DNA of 64,000 nucleotides, from NCBI GenBank assembly GCA_002011235.1, contig MTMO01000040.1:62001-126000 (forward strand), given 5' to 3'. Below the pieces are notes generated by a model. It was not told the DNA's origin. It did not search any database and saw nothing but the letters and a program-made list of their open reading frames with translations. Below are positions 35,382-44,239 of this stretch, piece after piece. Numbering within the stretch: the stretch's first letter is position 1; every line of letters begins with the position of its first letter. This stretch comes from Archaeoglobus sp. JdFR-27. Lineage in GTDB: Archaea > Halobacteriota > Archaeoglobi > Archaeoglobales > Archaeoglobaceae. The translations under genes and the position numbers were made by a program.

Positions 35382-37043
35382 TCATTCTTCTTTTAGAAAT
35401 CTTCGTAGCAGTTTGCCGGTTGCAGTTCTTGGTAATGGCTCTGTTCTGAACTCAATCGCTCTTGGAAGCTTGTATTTGGCGATGTGTTTCTCAAGAAATG
35501 CCAAGATATCTTTTTTAAGCTCCTCTGAGGGGCCATACCCTTCCTTGAGTCTGATAACTGCCTTAACTATCTGCCCTCTAATCCCTTCAGGGTCAGGAAC
35601 TCCGATAACACCGCACTCCAGTACGGCGGGATGCTGACTCAAAGGTTGCTCAATCTCATCAGGACCAATTCTGTATCCACTCGACTTTATGAGGTCATCG
35701 TCCCTTGACACGAAGTAGATGTATCCGTTTTCATCTTTCCTTACAAAGTCTCCTAGAACGTTCCAACCCCCTATAACGCTTTTCTTCTGCTTCTCATCGA
35801 GAGGTCTAGTTGGATGATTCCAGTATCTTATGCCTGTCGGACCTTTAATGTAGAGATTCCCGACTTCTCCTGCTTTGCATTCCTCTTTTGTTTCCGGATC
35901 GATTATTCTGGCGATATAACCAGGCACAGGCCATCCTATGCTTCCTGCCACAGGTGTAGGGGCGCATGTGTTAGAAACACAGATGTGGACCATCTCCGTT
36001 GCGCCAAGGGATTCATAGATGTCCATTCCGAATTTCTCCTTCCATCTTATCGCTGTCTCGGCTCCTAAAGCTTCTCCCCCTCCCGTGCACAATCTCAGGC
36101 TCGAAAGATCATACTTCTTTATGAATTCATCAAGATTGGGGTTAGCGAGAATCAGCCTGTATGCTGTAGGCAGCGAAGAGAAGATAGTTATTCCATGATC
36201 TTCAACAAACTTGAAGAAGTTTTCAACGCTGAAACCAGGCCAGATGCTCGTTGCAGCTCCATGGAAGTAAGGGATCAAGCATCCATTTCCGTATCCCATT
36301 GCAAAGCTAACCGGGGCCGGCCCACCAACCACATCCTCTTCTGTGAGTTTCCAGACGTACTTACCAACGAGATAAACAGCTGCGAGAACGTTCTCAACAA
36401 AGTGGGCACAACCTTTCGGCAAACCTGTAGTTCCTGAGGTGTAAAGGACTACAGCTGGCTTACCAATCTCGAGTGGAACCGGATCGAATTTGGGGCTCTC
36501 TTTATATATTTCGCTGAATGGAACGAAAGGATCCTCAAGATCTTCCTGCTCTGTTACAATTATCTTTTTTACAGTTTCAACTTCTGATGCAGACTCTTTA
36601 ACAGCATTGAACGTTTTCTCATCTCCAGTTACAAAAATTGCCTTGATCTCAGCATTATTTGAAACGTGAACTATCTCTTTCTTCGCCCACATTGGGTTCA
36701 ATGGTACGGGAATTGCTCCGGCTTTCATTATACCGAAATTCACCGCTATCGCTTCAGGCATATTACGCATTCTGAACCCTACGCGATCGTATTTCTCAAT
36801 ATCAATTCCTTGGAGAAAGTTCGCAACTCTGTTGCTGAGGCTGTAGAGGTCTCTATAGGTAACACGACGATCCATAAAATAGACTGCAACCTTCCTTCCC
36901 CTTCCAAGCTCCAAGTTTCTGTCTAGAATCTCTTCGGCAAGGTTCAGCTCTTTTCTGTCTCCAATGTAGTTCTTTACCTCATCCGGTATCATCACTTCCG
37001 GCCAGGTATCTTGTGGAACAAGGTAATCTAATATATCTCCCAT
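35382..37043 (-). CDS. AMP-forming acyl-CoA ligase
   Basis: A 553-residue ANL-superfamily ligase: Y-T-S-G-T-T-G-L-P-K-G (P-loop), Y-E-S-L-G-A-T-E-M (A5 region), G-D-F-V-R-K-D-E-N-G-Y, and the C-terminal lysine in R-T-A-T-G-K-L-L-R-R. The layout suits benzoate/aryl or medium-chain acid ligases. ATG 37043 has a GGGGTGA site; the frame opens 15 bp earlier. With the two CoA-transferases it suggests a pathway activating an aromatic or other carboxylic acid. Confidence 0.92.
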   Translation of the reverse strand: MGDILDYLVPQDTWPEVMIPDEVKNYIGDRKELNLAEEILDRNLELGRGRKVAVYFMDRRVTYRDLYSLSNRVANFLQGIDIEKYDRVGFRMRNMPEAIAVNFGIMKAGAIPVPLNPMWAKKEIVHVSNNAEIKAIFVTGDEKTFNAVKESASEVETVKKIIVTEQEDLEDPFVPFSEIYKESPKFDPVPLEIGKPAVVLYTSGTTGLPKGCAHFVENVLAAVYLVGKYVWKLTEEDVVGGPAPVSFAMGYGNGCLIPYFHGAATSIWPGFSVENFFKFVEDHGITIFSSLPTAYRLILANPNLDEFIKKYDLSSLRLCTGGGEALGAETAIRWKEKFGMDIYESLGATEMVHICVSNTCAPTPVAGSIGWPVPGYIARIIDPETKEECKAGEVGNLYIKGPTGIRYWNHPTRPLDEKQKKSVIGGWNVLGDFVRKDENGYIYFVSRDDDLIKSSGYRIGPDEIEQPLSQHPAVLECGVIGVPDPEGIRGQIVKAVIRLKEGYGPSEELKKDILAFLEKHIAKYKLPRAIEFRTEPLPRTATGKLLRRFLKEE

Positions 37044-37124
37044 TTTTTCACCCCTCAAAATGGTTCTTGATCTCGGTTAAAAGTTTTTCGTAATTAATCT
37101 GTGGGTTGATAGGATTTGCTCCAG

Positions 37125-37775
37125 TTAAAAAAGAAGAAGGTATTCTATTGAAAATAAAATGTGAAAAGAGAGTAGAGAGAAGCCTAGCTGCCTTCTTGTA
37201 ATTTTTTTTCCTAGGATAACCAGTATTGTTGCAAAAAGAAAGATACTCAAAAACATCGGGAGTGGAGATAATAGATAGAAGGATGAAATCAAAAGAACCA
37301 AAGCGAGATAATTTTTTAGAGTTATGGACTTCTCAAAAATCAGTGAATCCGCAAGGAGGACGTTAAATGTCGTGGTTAAGATCAATAAAAACCATGGTGC
37401 AGCTATACTGGCGACGTCACTCTCATAAAAGCCCGCCATCAAAGGAAACGGTATCGTTAAGATTAAGGCTCCTATTTTGATGTAAATTCTTTGGAATTTT
37501 GTTAAAGCTTGACGTAAAATTAAGAGTAGTAGGTAGGGAAGAACGATAAACAACATCAAACTATTCTTTATAACACCATATACAACTGTAATAGAGAGCA
37601 ACAAAGGAGAGATCATGTCTGGTAAATCCTTTCGGGATTTTAGAAACGATTGAATTGATACGAGAACCAATACACTAGCAACGAAACCTTCAGGTGTGAA
37701 GTATTTCAAACCCATAACAGTTGAAGCGAGCCAAATACTCCACGCACCGCCCATTTTCGGTATAAACTCACGCAC
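37125..37775 (-). CDS. Polytopic membrane protein, possibly YwiC-like
   Basis: A 216-residue very hydrophobic protein with six or seven helices. The N terminus I-P-K-M-G-G-A-W-S-I-W-L resembles the P-K-x-H-G-A-W-A-M opening of YwiC-like proteins, whose function is unknown; the histidine is replaced by glycine. It ends 66 bp upstream of the acyl-CoA ligase frame on the same strand and may be co-transcribed. Confidence 0.6.
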   Translation of the reverse strand: MREFIPKMGGAWSIWLASTVMGLKYFTPEGFVASVLVLVSIQSFLKSRKDLPDMISPLLLSITVVYGVIKNSLMLFIVLPYLLLLILRQALTKFQRIYIKIGALILTIPFPLMAGFYESDVASIAAPWFLLILTTTFNVLLADSLIFEKSITLKNYLALVLLISSFYLLSPLPMFLSIFLFATILVILGKKITRRQLGFSLLSFHILFSIEYLLLF

Positions 37776-37900
37776 AAAATCCGTTAGAATCAGAGAAAAT
37801 AATACATTATCCCTAAAATTTTTGACGGAATTCTAAAATTGTTTCCAACTAAGTAAAAGCACTCAACTAAACAGTAGAATTTACAAAATATACCGAATGT

Positions 37901-37924
37901 ATAGTATACAAGATAGTATACAAG
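37901..37924. repeat. Tandem 12-bp direct repeat (ATAGTATACAAG x2) upstream of trm10
   Basis: Two exact copies, each containing the palindromic core GTATAC, lie about 15 bp before a TATA-like box (GTTATATCTTTATAA, about 37941-37955). The position fits an upstream regulator site. Confidence 0.7.
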
Positions 37925-37967
37925 ACATATCCGAAAGTGAGTTATATCTTTATAATGTAGTTAGATC

Positions 37968-39005
37968 GTGCGGTTAAAGGATCTTCTGGCAGATCTCTTG
38001 AGGGAAAAAGGCATTGAGAGAATCTACACACCAATCAGGATGGAGAGCAGAGATCCAATCCAACAAATTGCCGTTCATGTTGCAAACGGAAAGATAAATA
38101 TCTGCAAGGCTGAAAAGGAGACGAGGTTCTCCTACAGTCTGGATGGAAAGTTTGTGGATAAGCCTGCTGACGCCTTTGCCGGGAATTGCAAGGGAGAGAT
38201 GATACTAAGCAGAGAGGAACTCGTTGAGAAAGCCGAAGTGAATTTTCCTTACATAATCGTTGACTGCTCCTTTTTCGATTTGCATTCGGAAAAGGAAAAG
38301 TCAAGGCTGAAAGTGCAGTTAAAGGCAACTCTCGGGGTTATAAGGGATTTCATGTGGGATGCAAAGTTGGTTGTAACAGGGAAAAGCATACCCTCCTCTA
38401 TTTTGTCCAACCTCTCTCCTAACACGTTACTGTACTCCAGCATAGCTGATTTTATTAAGGAGAATTCGGTAAAAAACATCATTTTGCTCGATCCGAGTGC
38501 TGAGAAGGTTTTTACGGGAGAAAAGGCTGAATGCTACATAATAGGTGGTATAGTGGACAAATCAGGGGACAAAAAGGGGTTGACAGGAAGGATAGGGGAG
38601 ATGCTGAGGAGAGAAGGAATAAAATTCGAATCGATGAGAATTGAACTCAGAGGTGATGTTGTAGGCGTGCCTGATAGAATAAATGCTGTGGCTGAGATGG
38701 TTTTGCTCTCGGTTCTTGATGGTTTAGCAGTAGAGGAGACAATTAAAAAAGTTCAAAGCCCCCTTGTGGCGAGATGGAGGTTGAAGAAAGAGCTCCCCAA
38801 AATATCAAAAAGAGTAGATGGTAGAAAAGCATTCAGATTCGTTAAAAAATCAGATTTCAGGCAGTTTAATTGGTTAAACATAGCGTTTAAGGATTTTCTG
38901 GAGGTTTCCAGACAGTTGGGCTTTCTTGTCCTTAGCGATGACCTATCGGCTGAAATAGAAAAGTTAGATTTCGATCCGGTAAAGAGGAGGTATATTTTCC
39001 GATAA
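37968..39005 (+). CDS. trm10: tRNA position-9 N1-purine methyltransferase Trm10, archaeal
   Basis: A 345-residue SPOUT-family enzyme that methylates N1 of G9 and/or A9. The SAM-binding knot has Y-I-I-G-G-I-V-D-K-S-G-D-K-K-G (about residues 189-203), and V-V-T-G-K-S lies at about 133. The N-terminal region is the archaeal-type extension. The start is GTG at 37968, about 20 bp after a TATA-like box, so the mRNA is probably leaderless. Confidence 0.88.
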   Translation: MRLKDLLADLLREKGIERIYTPIRMESRDPIQQIAVHVANGKINICKAEKETRFSYSLDGKFVDKPADAFAGNCKGEMILSREELVEKAEVNFPYIIVDCSFFDLHSEKEKSRLKVQLKATLGVIRDFMWDAKLVVTGKSIPSSILSNLSPNTLLYSSIADFIKENSVKNIILLDPSAEKVFTGEKAECYIIGGIVDKSGDKKGLTGRIGEMLRREGIKFESMRIELRGDVVGVPDRINAVAEMVLLSVLDGLAVEETIKKVQSPLVARWRLKKELPKISKRVDGRKAFRFVKKSDFRQFNWLNIAFKDFLEVSRQLGFLVLSDDLSAEIEKLDFDPVKRRYIFR

Positions 39006-39010
39006 TTTGC

Positions 39011-39679
39011 TTAGATTCTCTTCTTTGTTTTCTTAGTTATGCCTTCCTTCAGTATTTTCATAAAAGGAAACATCTTACTGTTTATCTTCGTTTTTCCATC
39101 TTTTATCTCCTGAAGGACTTTTTTTGCTGAAAGTTCCGTATCAACTATGGTTACACCAAATCCTATTCCTTCCTTTGAATGTGCATCACTTCCTGCTACG
39201 CAGCTTTTCCCATGTTTTTTGGCTAAATTAAAGGCTAGATTATTGAAGAAGGAAAGAACTGATCTTGAGTTGAAAACCTCTACTGCATCAACCCAGGAAA
39301 CAACCTTTGAGGGGCTTGGAGTCCCATCTCTGTAGAATTGATAGGGATGGGCTAAAACTGTTATACAATTTTTTTTCTTTAGTTCTTCAGCAGCCTCCTT
39401 TATTTCAATTCCCTTTTCCATAATCTTCAGGTTTTTCTCCTCGCCAAAGACAAGCAGATGTCCCTCTTTTGCTGATAGTTCGTAACCTGGGATGATGATT
39501 AAGGGCATCTCTACTCTTTCCACAATCTCCAAGGCTCTGAGGGTTCCATCGAGGGTGTCGTGGTCGGTAATTGAAATTGCCTGAATTCCCCTTTTTACAG
39601 CTTCCTGTAGAAGTTCCTCAACTGAATCGAGACCATCGCTTAAATTTGAATGAGCGTGAAGTTCGCATCTGATCAGCAT
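39011..39679 (-). CDS. PHP-domain phosphoesterase
   Basis: A 222-residue PHP protein with the four metal motifs: E-L-H-A-H-S-N-L-S-D-G, I-T-D-H-D-T, L-A-H-P-Y and G-S-D-A-H-S. Such stand-alone PHP proteins hydrolyse 3',5'-bisphosphates or short nucleotides. Its start is 37 bp from that of the next plus-strand gene, and their TATA-like boxes interleave. Confidence 0.88.
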   Translation of the reverse strand: MLIRCELHAHSNLSDGLDSVEELLQEAVKRGIQAISITDHDTLDGTLRALEIVERVEMPLIIIPGYELSAKEGHLLVFGEEKNLKIMEKGIEIKEAAEELKKKNCITVLAHPYQFYRDGTPSPSKVVSWVDAVEVFNSRSVLSFFNNLAFNLAKKHGKSCVAGSDAHSKEGIGFGVTIVDTELSAKKVLQEIKDGKTKINSKMFPFMKILKEGITKKTKKRI

Positions 39680-39716
39680 GAAGAAATTTTTTATAAGCGG
39701 TGATTAAATTTTTTCG

Positions 39717-41216
39717 ATGAAAGTTCTCGCTGTAACAGGAAAGCTCGCCGAAAAGGATGTTAAAAAGTATGCTGAAGGGGCGGATATTTCGGTAGATGTT
39801 TTGGTTATTGACATAGATGTCGCTGCGTTCATCACTCCAAAGCATCTTGAAGGAGTTGAGCTTAAAGATTATGATCTCGTTCTTGTCCCAGGTCTCACTT
39901 CTGGGAGTGATTGGAAGGGGTTGGAGGAAAAGAAAAAGGTCAAACTCAGACTTGGGCCGATTCATTCTTACGACCTCAAATTTTTGATGCCGATAGTTGA
40001 TAAAATTGAGCTTAGCCATACCATACCTGCGTGCAGGTTGATCCGAGAGAAAAAAAGTGAAGAGAGTTTTAAAGCAGTTGAGAAAATGGAGGATCACTAT
40101 CTTTTTAGGATAAAGAATGTTCCTGTGGGGAAAGAAAGCAGGATGAAAATTGTTGCAGAGATAGTTGATGCCACAAAGCTTGGCGAAAAGGAATTGATTG
40201 AGAAGATAAAGTATTATGAAAAGAGTGGGGCAGATGTAATAGACCTCGGCTTGCCGCTTGATGTTAAGGCTGACGATGTTGAGCGAACGATTGAAATCGC
40301 TAGGATTTCAACTTCCTTACCATTAAGCATCGACACTTTCGACATCAAAGCGATCGAGGCAGGCGTTAATACTGGAATTGACATGATTATGAGCCTTTCA
40401 ACCAAAAATTTTGAAGCTCTGGAGTTAATCGAAAACCAAGCTGTGGTTGTTGTTGAGAGAGATGTTAAAAAGCTCTTAGAGCTTGTTGAAAAGGTTAAAG
40501 AGAAGACATATAAGGTAATTGCAGATCCGGTTCTCGATCCACCTATGAGGCTTGCTAAATCGATATCGAGATACTATGAGTACAGAAAGGTTGATGTCGA
40601 AACTCCTCTCCTCTTTGGGATTGGAAATGTTACAGAGCTCGTTGATTCGGATTCAATCGGAATAAATGCAGTTCTTGCGTTCATGGCAGAGGAAGTGGGG
40701 GCAAATCTTCTCTTTACAACAGAAGCAAGCCCTAAAACGACTGGATGTGTAAAAGAATTGGTTATCGCTTCATACATGGCGAAAGGTGCAAGACTCAGAA
40801 GAGCACCACCGAAGGATCTGGGAATAGATTTACTCGTGCTAAAGGAAAAGGTTAAGTTTGAAAGCTGTCCACCGCCAGCAAATGCTTTAAAAGCCAGAGA
40901 AAACAAGAAATTCGTGAGAGATCCACTAGGCGACTTCAGAGTCTGGGTGAGCGAAGGCAAGATCGTTTGCAGCCACGAGAAGCTTACTGTAGTGGGCAGG
41001 ACAGCGAAAGAGATCTATGATACTGTATTGGATCATGATCTTGTTTCCAGGCTGGATCATGCCTGCTATTTGGGAAAGGAACTTATGAAGGCGGAAATCG
41101 CTCTTAAGCTTGGAAAGAGCTATACTCAGGATCAGGATTTGGGCTTTGGGATCTATTTTGGGGTTTATGATTCTTATAATTTCATAGATCAAAAAATCCA
41201 AAAAAGATTTAATTGA
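39717..41216 (+). CDS. Dihydropteroate synthase-like protein (methanopterin-type)
   Basis: A 499-residue protein with a central TIM-barrel pterin-binding domain: S-G-A-D-V-I-D-L-G (about residues 170-178), S-I-D-T-F-D, V-I-A-D-P-V-L-D-P and L-L-F-G-I-G-N-V-T-E. The N- and C-terminal extensions match the archaeal DHPS-related family associated with tetrahydromethanopterin synthesis. A TATA-like box (39683-39697) lies about 27 bp before the ATG. It is probably co-transcribed with the DUF362 gene 19 bp downstream. Confidence 0.85.
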   Translation: MKVLAVTGKLAEKDVKKYAEGADISVDVLVIDIDVAAFITPKHLEGVELKDYDLVLVPGLTSGSDWKGLEEKKKVKLRLGPIHSYDLKFLMPIVDKIELSHTIPACRLIREKKSEESFKAVEKMEDHYLFRIKNVPVGKESRMKIVAEIVDATKLGEKELIEKIKYYEKSGADVIDLGLPLDVKADDVERTIEIARISTSLPLSIDTFDIKAIEAGVNTGIDMIMSLSTKNFEALELIENQAVVVVERDVKKLLELVEKVKEKTYKVIADPVLDPPMRLAKSISRYYEYRKVDVETPLLFGIGNVTELVDSDSIGINAVLAFMAEEVGANLLFTTEASPKTTGCVKELVIASYMAKGARLRRAPPKDLGIDLLVLKEKVKFESCPPPANALKARENKKFVRDPLGDFRVWVSEGKIVCSHEKLTVVGRTAKEIYDTVLDHDLVSRLDHACYLGKELMKAEIALKLGKSYTQDQDLGFGIYFGVYDSYNFIDQKIQKRFN

Positions 41217-41235
41217 AAAATCCATAACAAGCGTA

Positions 41236-42129
41236 ATGACGGTTATCCTTGAAAGGGTTGAGAGCTACGAAAATGTTGATGCTTTTATTAGAAAAACATT
41301 TGAAACTCTTGATTCATTTGAAAACCTTAAAAAGAGGCTTAAATTCTCATCAATTGCTGATCTCCCCCAGAGGGTTGTGATAAAACCGAATTTCCTGAAA
41401 TGGGCACCTCTTGAGACGGGATGCACAACACATCCTGGGATAGTTAAATCGATTGCTTCACTTTTGAAGGAGCACGGAAAGGAGATCTTTATCATCGAAG
41501 GAGGTTTTACAAAGAATGCTGCAGAGAGGTATTTTGAGGAATATAACCTTGGAGAGTATGGAGAATGCATAAACCTGAACACGACGAGGTTCATCAATCT
41601 ATCGATCAACGGGGAAAAACTTAAAAGTGTAAAGGCTTCGGCGAAAGCGGTGGAGCTTGTTAAATCTGAAAATACACTTTTCATAAGCGTTCCAAAACTC
41701 AAAGTTCATCATTTAACGAAAGTAACGATTTCGATAAAGAACAACATGGGATTTCTGAAAAAACCCGCTATTAACATGCATTTAAGCATAAATCCTAAAC
41801 TTGTTGACCTTCTGAGGGCGTTCAATCCCCACCTCATCTTTGTCGACGGCATCGTAGGAGGGGAGAACTATGAGGGCAACACAAATCCCGTGAAGCATGA
41901 AGTCATGCTCGCAGGGGACAATGCGGTTGAAATAGATGCGGTCGGAGCATATCTGATGGGATTTGAGCCAGTTGAAATTGATTTCCTAAGAATTGCAAAC
42001 GAAAGGGGGTTTGGTGAGATTGATTTGGAGAAGATAAACGTAGTTGGAGATACGCGAGATATAGAAAAACTCCGGAAGAAATACAGCATCTCCAGCTTGA
42101 GAAGGTTTTTAGGTAGATTGAGCATTTGA
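41236..42129 (+). CDS. DUF362 family protein
   Basis: A 297-residue DUF362 protein: V-V-I-K-P-N-F-L-K-W near residue 50, T-T-H-P-G-I-V, V-P-K-L-K-V-H-H-L-T, S-I-K-N-N-M-G and A-V-E-I-D-A-V-G-A. The family often has a ferredoxin domain, which is absent here. Function is unknown. It lies 19 bp after the pterin synthase-like gene, so a role in the same cofactor route is possible. Confidence 0.85.
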   Translation: MTVILERVESYENVDAFIRKTFETLDSFENLKKRLKFSSIADLPQRVVIKPNFLKWAPLETGCTTHPGIVKSIASLLKEHGKEIFIIEGGFTKNAAERYFEEYNLGEYGECINLNTTRFINLSINGEKLKSVKASAKAVELVKSENTLFISVPKLKVHHLTKVTISIKNNMGFLKKPAINMHLSINPKLVDLLRAFNPHLIFVDGIVGGENYEGNTNPVKHEVMLAGDNAVEIDAVGAYLMGFEPVEIDFLRIANERGFGEIDLEKINVVGDTRDIEKLRKKYSISSLRRFLGRLSI

Positions 42130-42216
42130 TTAAAAATTTTTTAAATCGGCTTTTTTAGCCTCCTTTTCGTCATCATTTAAATCAGAATGTAATTAATAAA
42201 TCAGATCTCTATTGCA

Positions 42217-42705
42217 TTGCAGAGAATGAAAGGAAATAGGGGAAATAGTGAAGGAAGGCTCAGCTTGGATATGCTGATAGGTTTATTCATCTTTCTCTTT
42301 GCATTCGTATTTATTGCCCAGTTTCTACCATCGGTTTTTGCAGATGCGAGGAGTGAGATCTCCGTTTTCTCGGAAGCTTATAAGGTGAGTGTTCTTCTTA
42401 CTGAAGGTCCTGGAAGGGGGATAAACCTAGCAAATCCAAGTGAGAGGGGTTTTCACTGGGAAAATGAGTGGTATAAAGACAATATTAGTTTCAGACTGAG
42501 TTGGCAAGAGTCGGAAGGGCCGGATTCATAAGTTTGCATAAGCTGATGGAGTTTAAGAATGCAACTATGAGATGATGTCAGAGGAAACATCGGAGAAGTA
42601 TAAAAGATGTGTTTTACGATTAAAGGGAACGTTGCCACAGTTCAGGTTTGATACGATAAACGATTATGCTCAGTTCTCCTTTAACAAGCTCATAATCACC
42701 TCTTA
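42217..42705 (+). pseudogene. Broken archaeal pilin-like secreted protein gene
   Basis: The first frame (104 codons) has a class III signal-like N terminus, G-R-L-S-L-D-M-L-I-G followed by a hydrophobic helix (L-F-I-F-L-F-A-F-V-F), and stops after S-E-G-P-D-S at 42531. Homology-like sequence continues out of frame: G-F-I-S-L-H-K-L-M-E-F-K-N-A-T from about 42522, then F-T-I-K-G-N-V-A-T-V-Q-V near 42612-42650, then a final frame to the TAG near 42705. At least two frameshifts are needed to join them. If the fragment is made, only the membrane anchor and a short ectodomain result. Confidence 0.55.
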
Positions 42706-42788
42706 TTAGGCACATTGAGAAGCACATCCACTTAAAAAGTAATTAAAATAATTGATATGATTTATTTAATGATTATTTAATTAAAAAA

Positions 42789-43955
42789 TCAATCGAAGAA
42801 CTCCTCATATACTTTCTGTTGTATCCTTTGATCTACCAAAAGCTCCTTTTCTTTAAGGACCTCTCTTTCCAATTTTTTAAGGGTTGCATGGATCGCGAAC
42901 TCCACTCCCCAGCTCTCTCCAGAAACGAAAAATGTTTTTTTGTCGGTCGATAGTTTTATCCTTACGAAGATGAGGGGTAAGCCTCTGAAAATCTCCTTGT
43001 GTCTTTTTATGTATATGGACATTAGGGCATTCTTGAAGAAATCCTTGAATTTTCGCATGAACTTGTTAATGTCTTCTGAAATGGCATCTTTTTCAAAATC
43101 ATCCAGTTCAACATCTCTCGTTACGATCTGGATGTCATAGCTAACAGGAATACTTTTTCTTAGATAGTACTCTAAAATGTCCTTTTTTATCACAATACCT
43201 TCCGGCACACCATCCCTTGCTATGACAATACTTGAAATTTTGTTTTTAACCATCATATCTATTATCTCTGAAACAGGATCTTTTGCATCTGCTGTGATGA
43301 CTGGATAACTCATCACACTTTCGACCATTATAGAGAGAGTCTTCTCCTTTTCCCCACTTCCCTCTCCCATTCTCGCTCTTTTTCTTGGTGAAATTATTCT
43401 ATCAACGATGTCCTTTACCGTTAGTATGCCACTAACTTTGTGATTATCATCCACAACTACTATTCTATCTATTCCGTAGTTTCTCATAGTTGCCAGGGCT
43501 TTTGCAGCCGATTCGAAGGTTTTCACAGTCACGACGTTAGGATTCATCACATCCCTAATCTTAACTTTTTTCAAATCAGATTTGAGAAGTTCGAGAAAAT
43601 CGTTTATGTAGATTAGACCATACTTTCTGTTTAACTGTACGATTACGAAGGGTGTTGAGTCTTCAACAAATCTTCTTGCAAGTTTTGTAGGTTCGAGATC
43701 AGAAACTTTCAAAATTCCGGTTTTCACGGCAAAACTTTTAATCTTGGTTTCGTGGGGGTTTACCATTACACTCCCACGCAGGAGATCTCTTTCCCTTATA
43801 ACTCCGATTATTTTCTTTCCCTCTTTTACAAGGATCGCGTATGCGCTGTCGGGCTCGTACCTGTCAAGGTAGGGTATAACCTTTGAAATCGTTTCGTCAG
43901 CATCTATAACCTCGTACTCTTCTCGTATGATCTCCTTTAAGTTTTCTGTATCCAT
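42789..43955 (-). CDS. Four-CBS-domain protein with C-terminal S30AE/ribosome-hibernation-like domain
   Basis: A 388-residue protein. Residues 1-280 contain four CBS repeats (V-I-D-A-D-E-T-I; R-R-F-V-E-D-S-T-P-F; V-M-N-P-N-V-V-T-V-K; S-V-M-S-Y-P-V-I-T-A). Residues about 285-385 have the alpha/beta order of HPF/RaiA proteins: I-Q-I-V-T-R-D-V-E-L-D-D, a long helix, then strands I-F-V-R-I-K-L-S, and the helix A-I-H-A-T-L-K-K-L-E-R-E-V, like the family's A-I-D-x4-K-L-x-R. CBS pairs sense adenine nucleotides, so energy-controlled ribosome hibernation is a reasonable inference. A GAGGTGA site precedes the ATG. Confidence 0.75.
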   Translation of the reverse strand: MDTENLKEIIREEYEVIDADETISKVIPYLDRYEPDSAYAILVKEGKKIIGVIRERDLLRGSVMVNPHETKIKSFAVKTGILKVSDLEPTKLARRFVEDSTPFVIVQLNRKYGLIYINDFLELLKSDLKKVKIRDVMNPNVVTVKTFESAAKALATMRNYGIDRIVVVDDNHKVSGILTVKDIVDRIISPRKRARMGEGSGEKEKTLSIMVESVMSYPVITADAKDPVSEIIDMMVKNKISSIVIARDGVPEGIVIKKDILEYYLRKSIPVSYDIQIVTRDVELDDFEKDAISEDINKFMRKFKDFFKNALMSIYIKRHKEIFRGLPLIFVRIKLSTDKKTFFVSGESWGVEFAIHATLKKLEREVLKEKELLVDQRIQQKVYEEFFD

Positions 43956-44239
43956 CTACATCACCTCTAGTTAATTTTAAACTTCAAATTCTTTAGTGGA
44001 GAATCTTGATTGCTCAGTCTAAACCCACGTACAGTACGCATGGTCTCACGAATTCACTCGACATTAAAAGTTTTGCTTCTAAATTTAAAAAACCTTGGTT
44101 GTATTGATTGTTGATTCGAGCATTATCAATAGCAATAATTGGCAAACCAAATACCCAAACAAAAGGATTAAATTTCAGCCGTTGTATTGCGTGCATGAAA
44201 TTCAAGAAATCTGAGAAATTTACAGAATCATCAGGCTCA

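Noticed and set aside
44014-44205. 63-residue minus-strand frame between the CBS protein and spermidine synthase
   Set aside because: It has no ribosome binding site or known family and lies in the promoter region of two divergent genes; a transposase relic was considered but no motif supports it.
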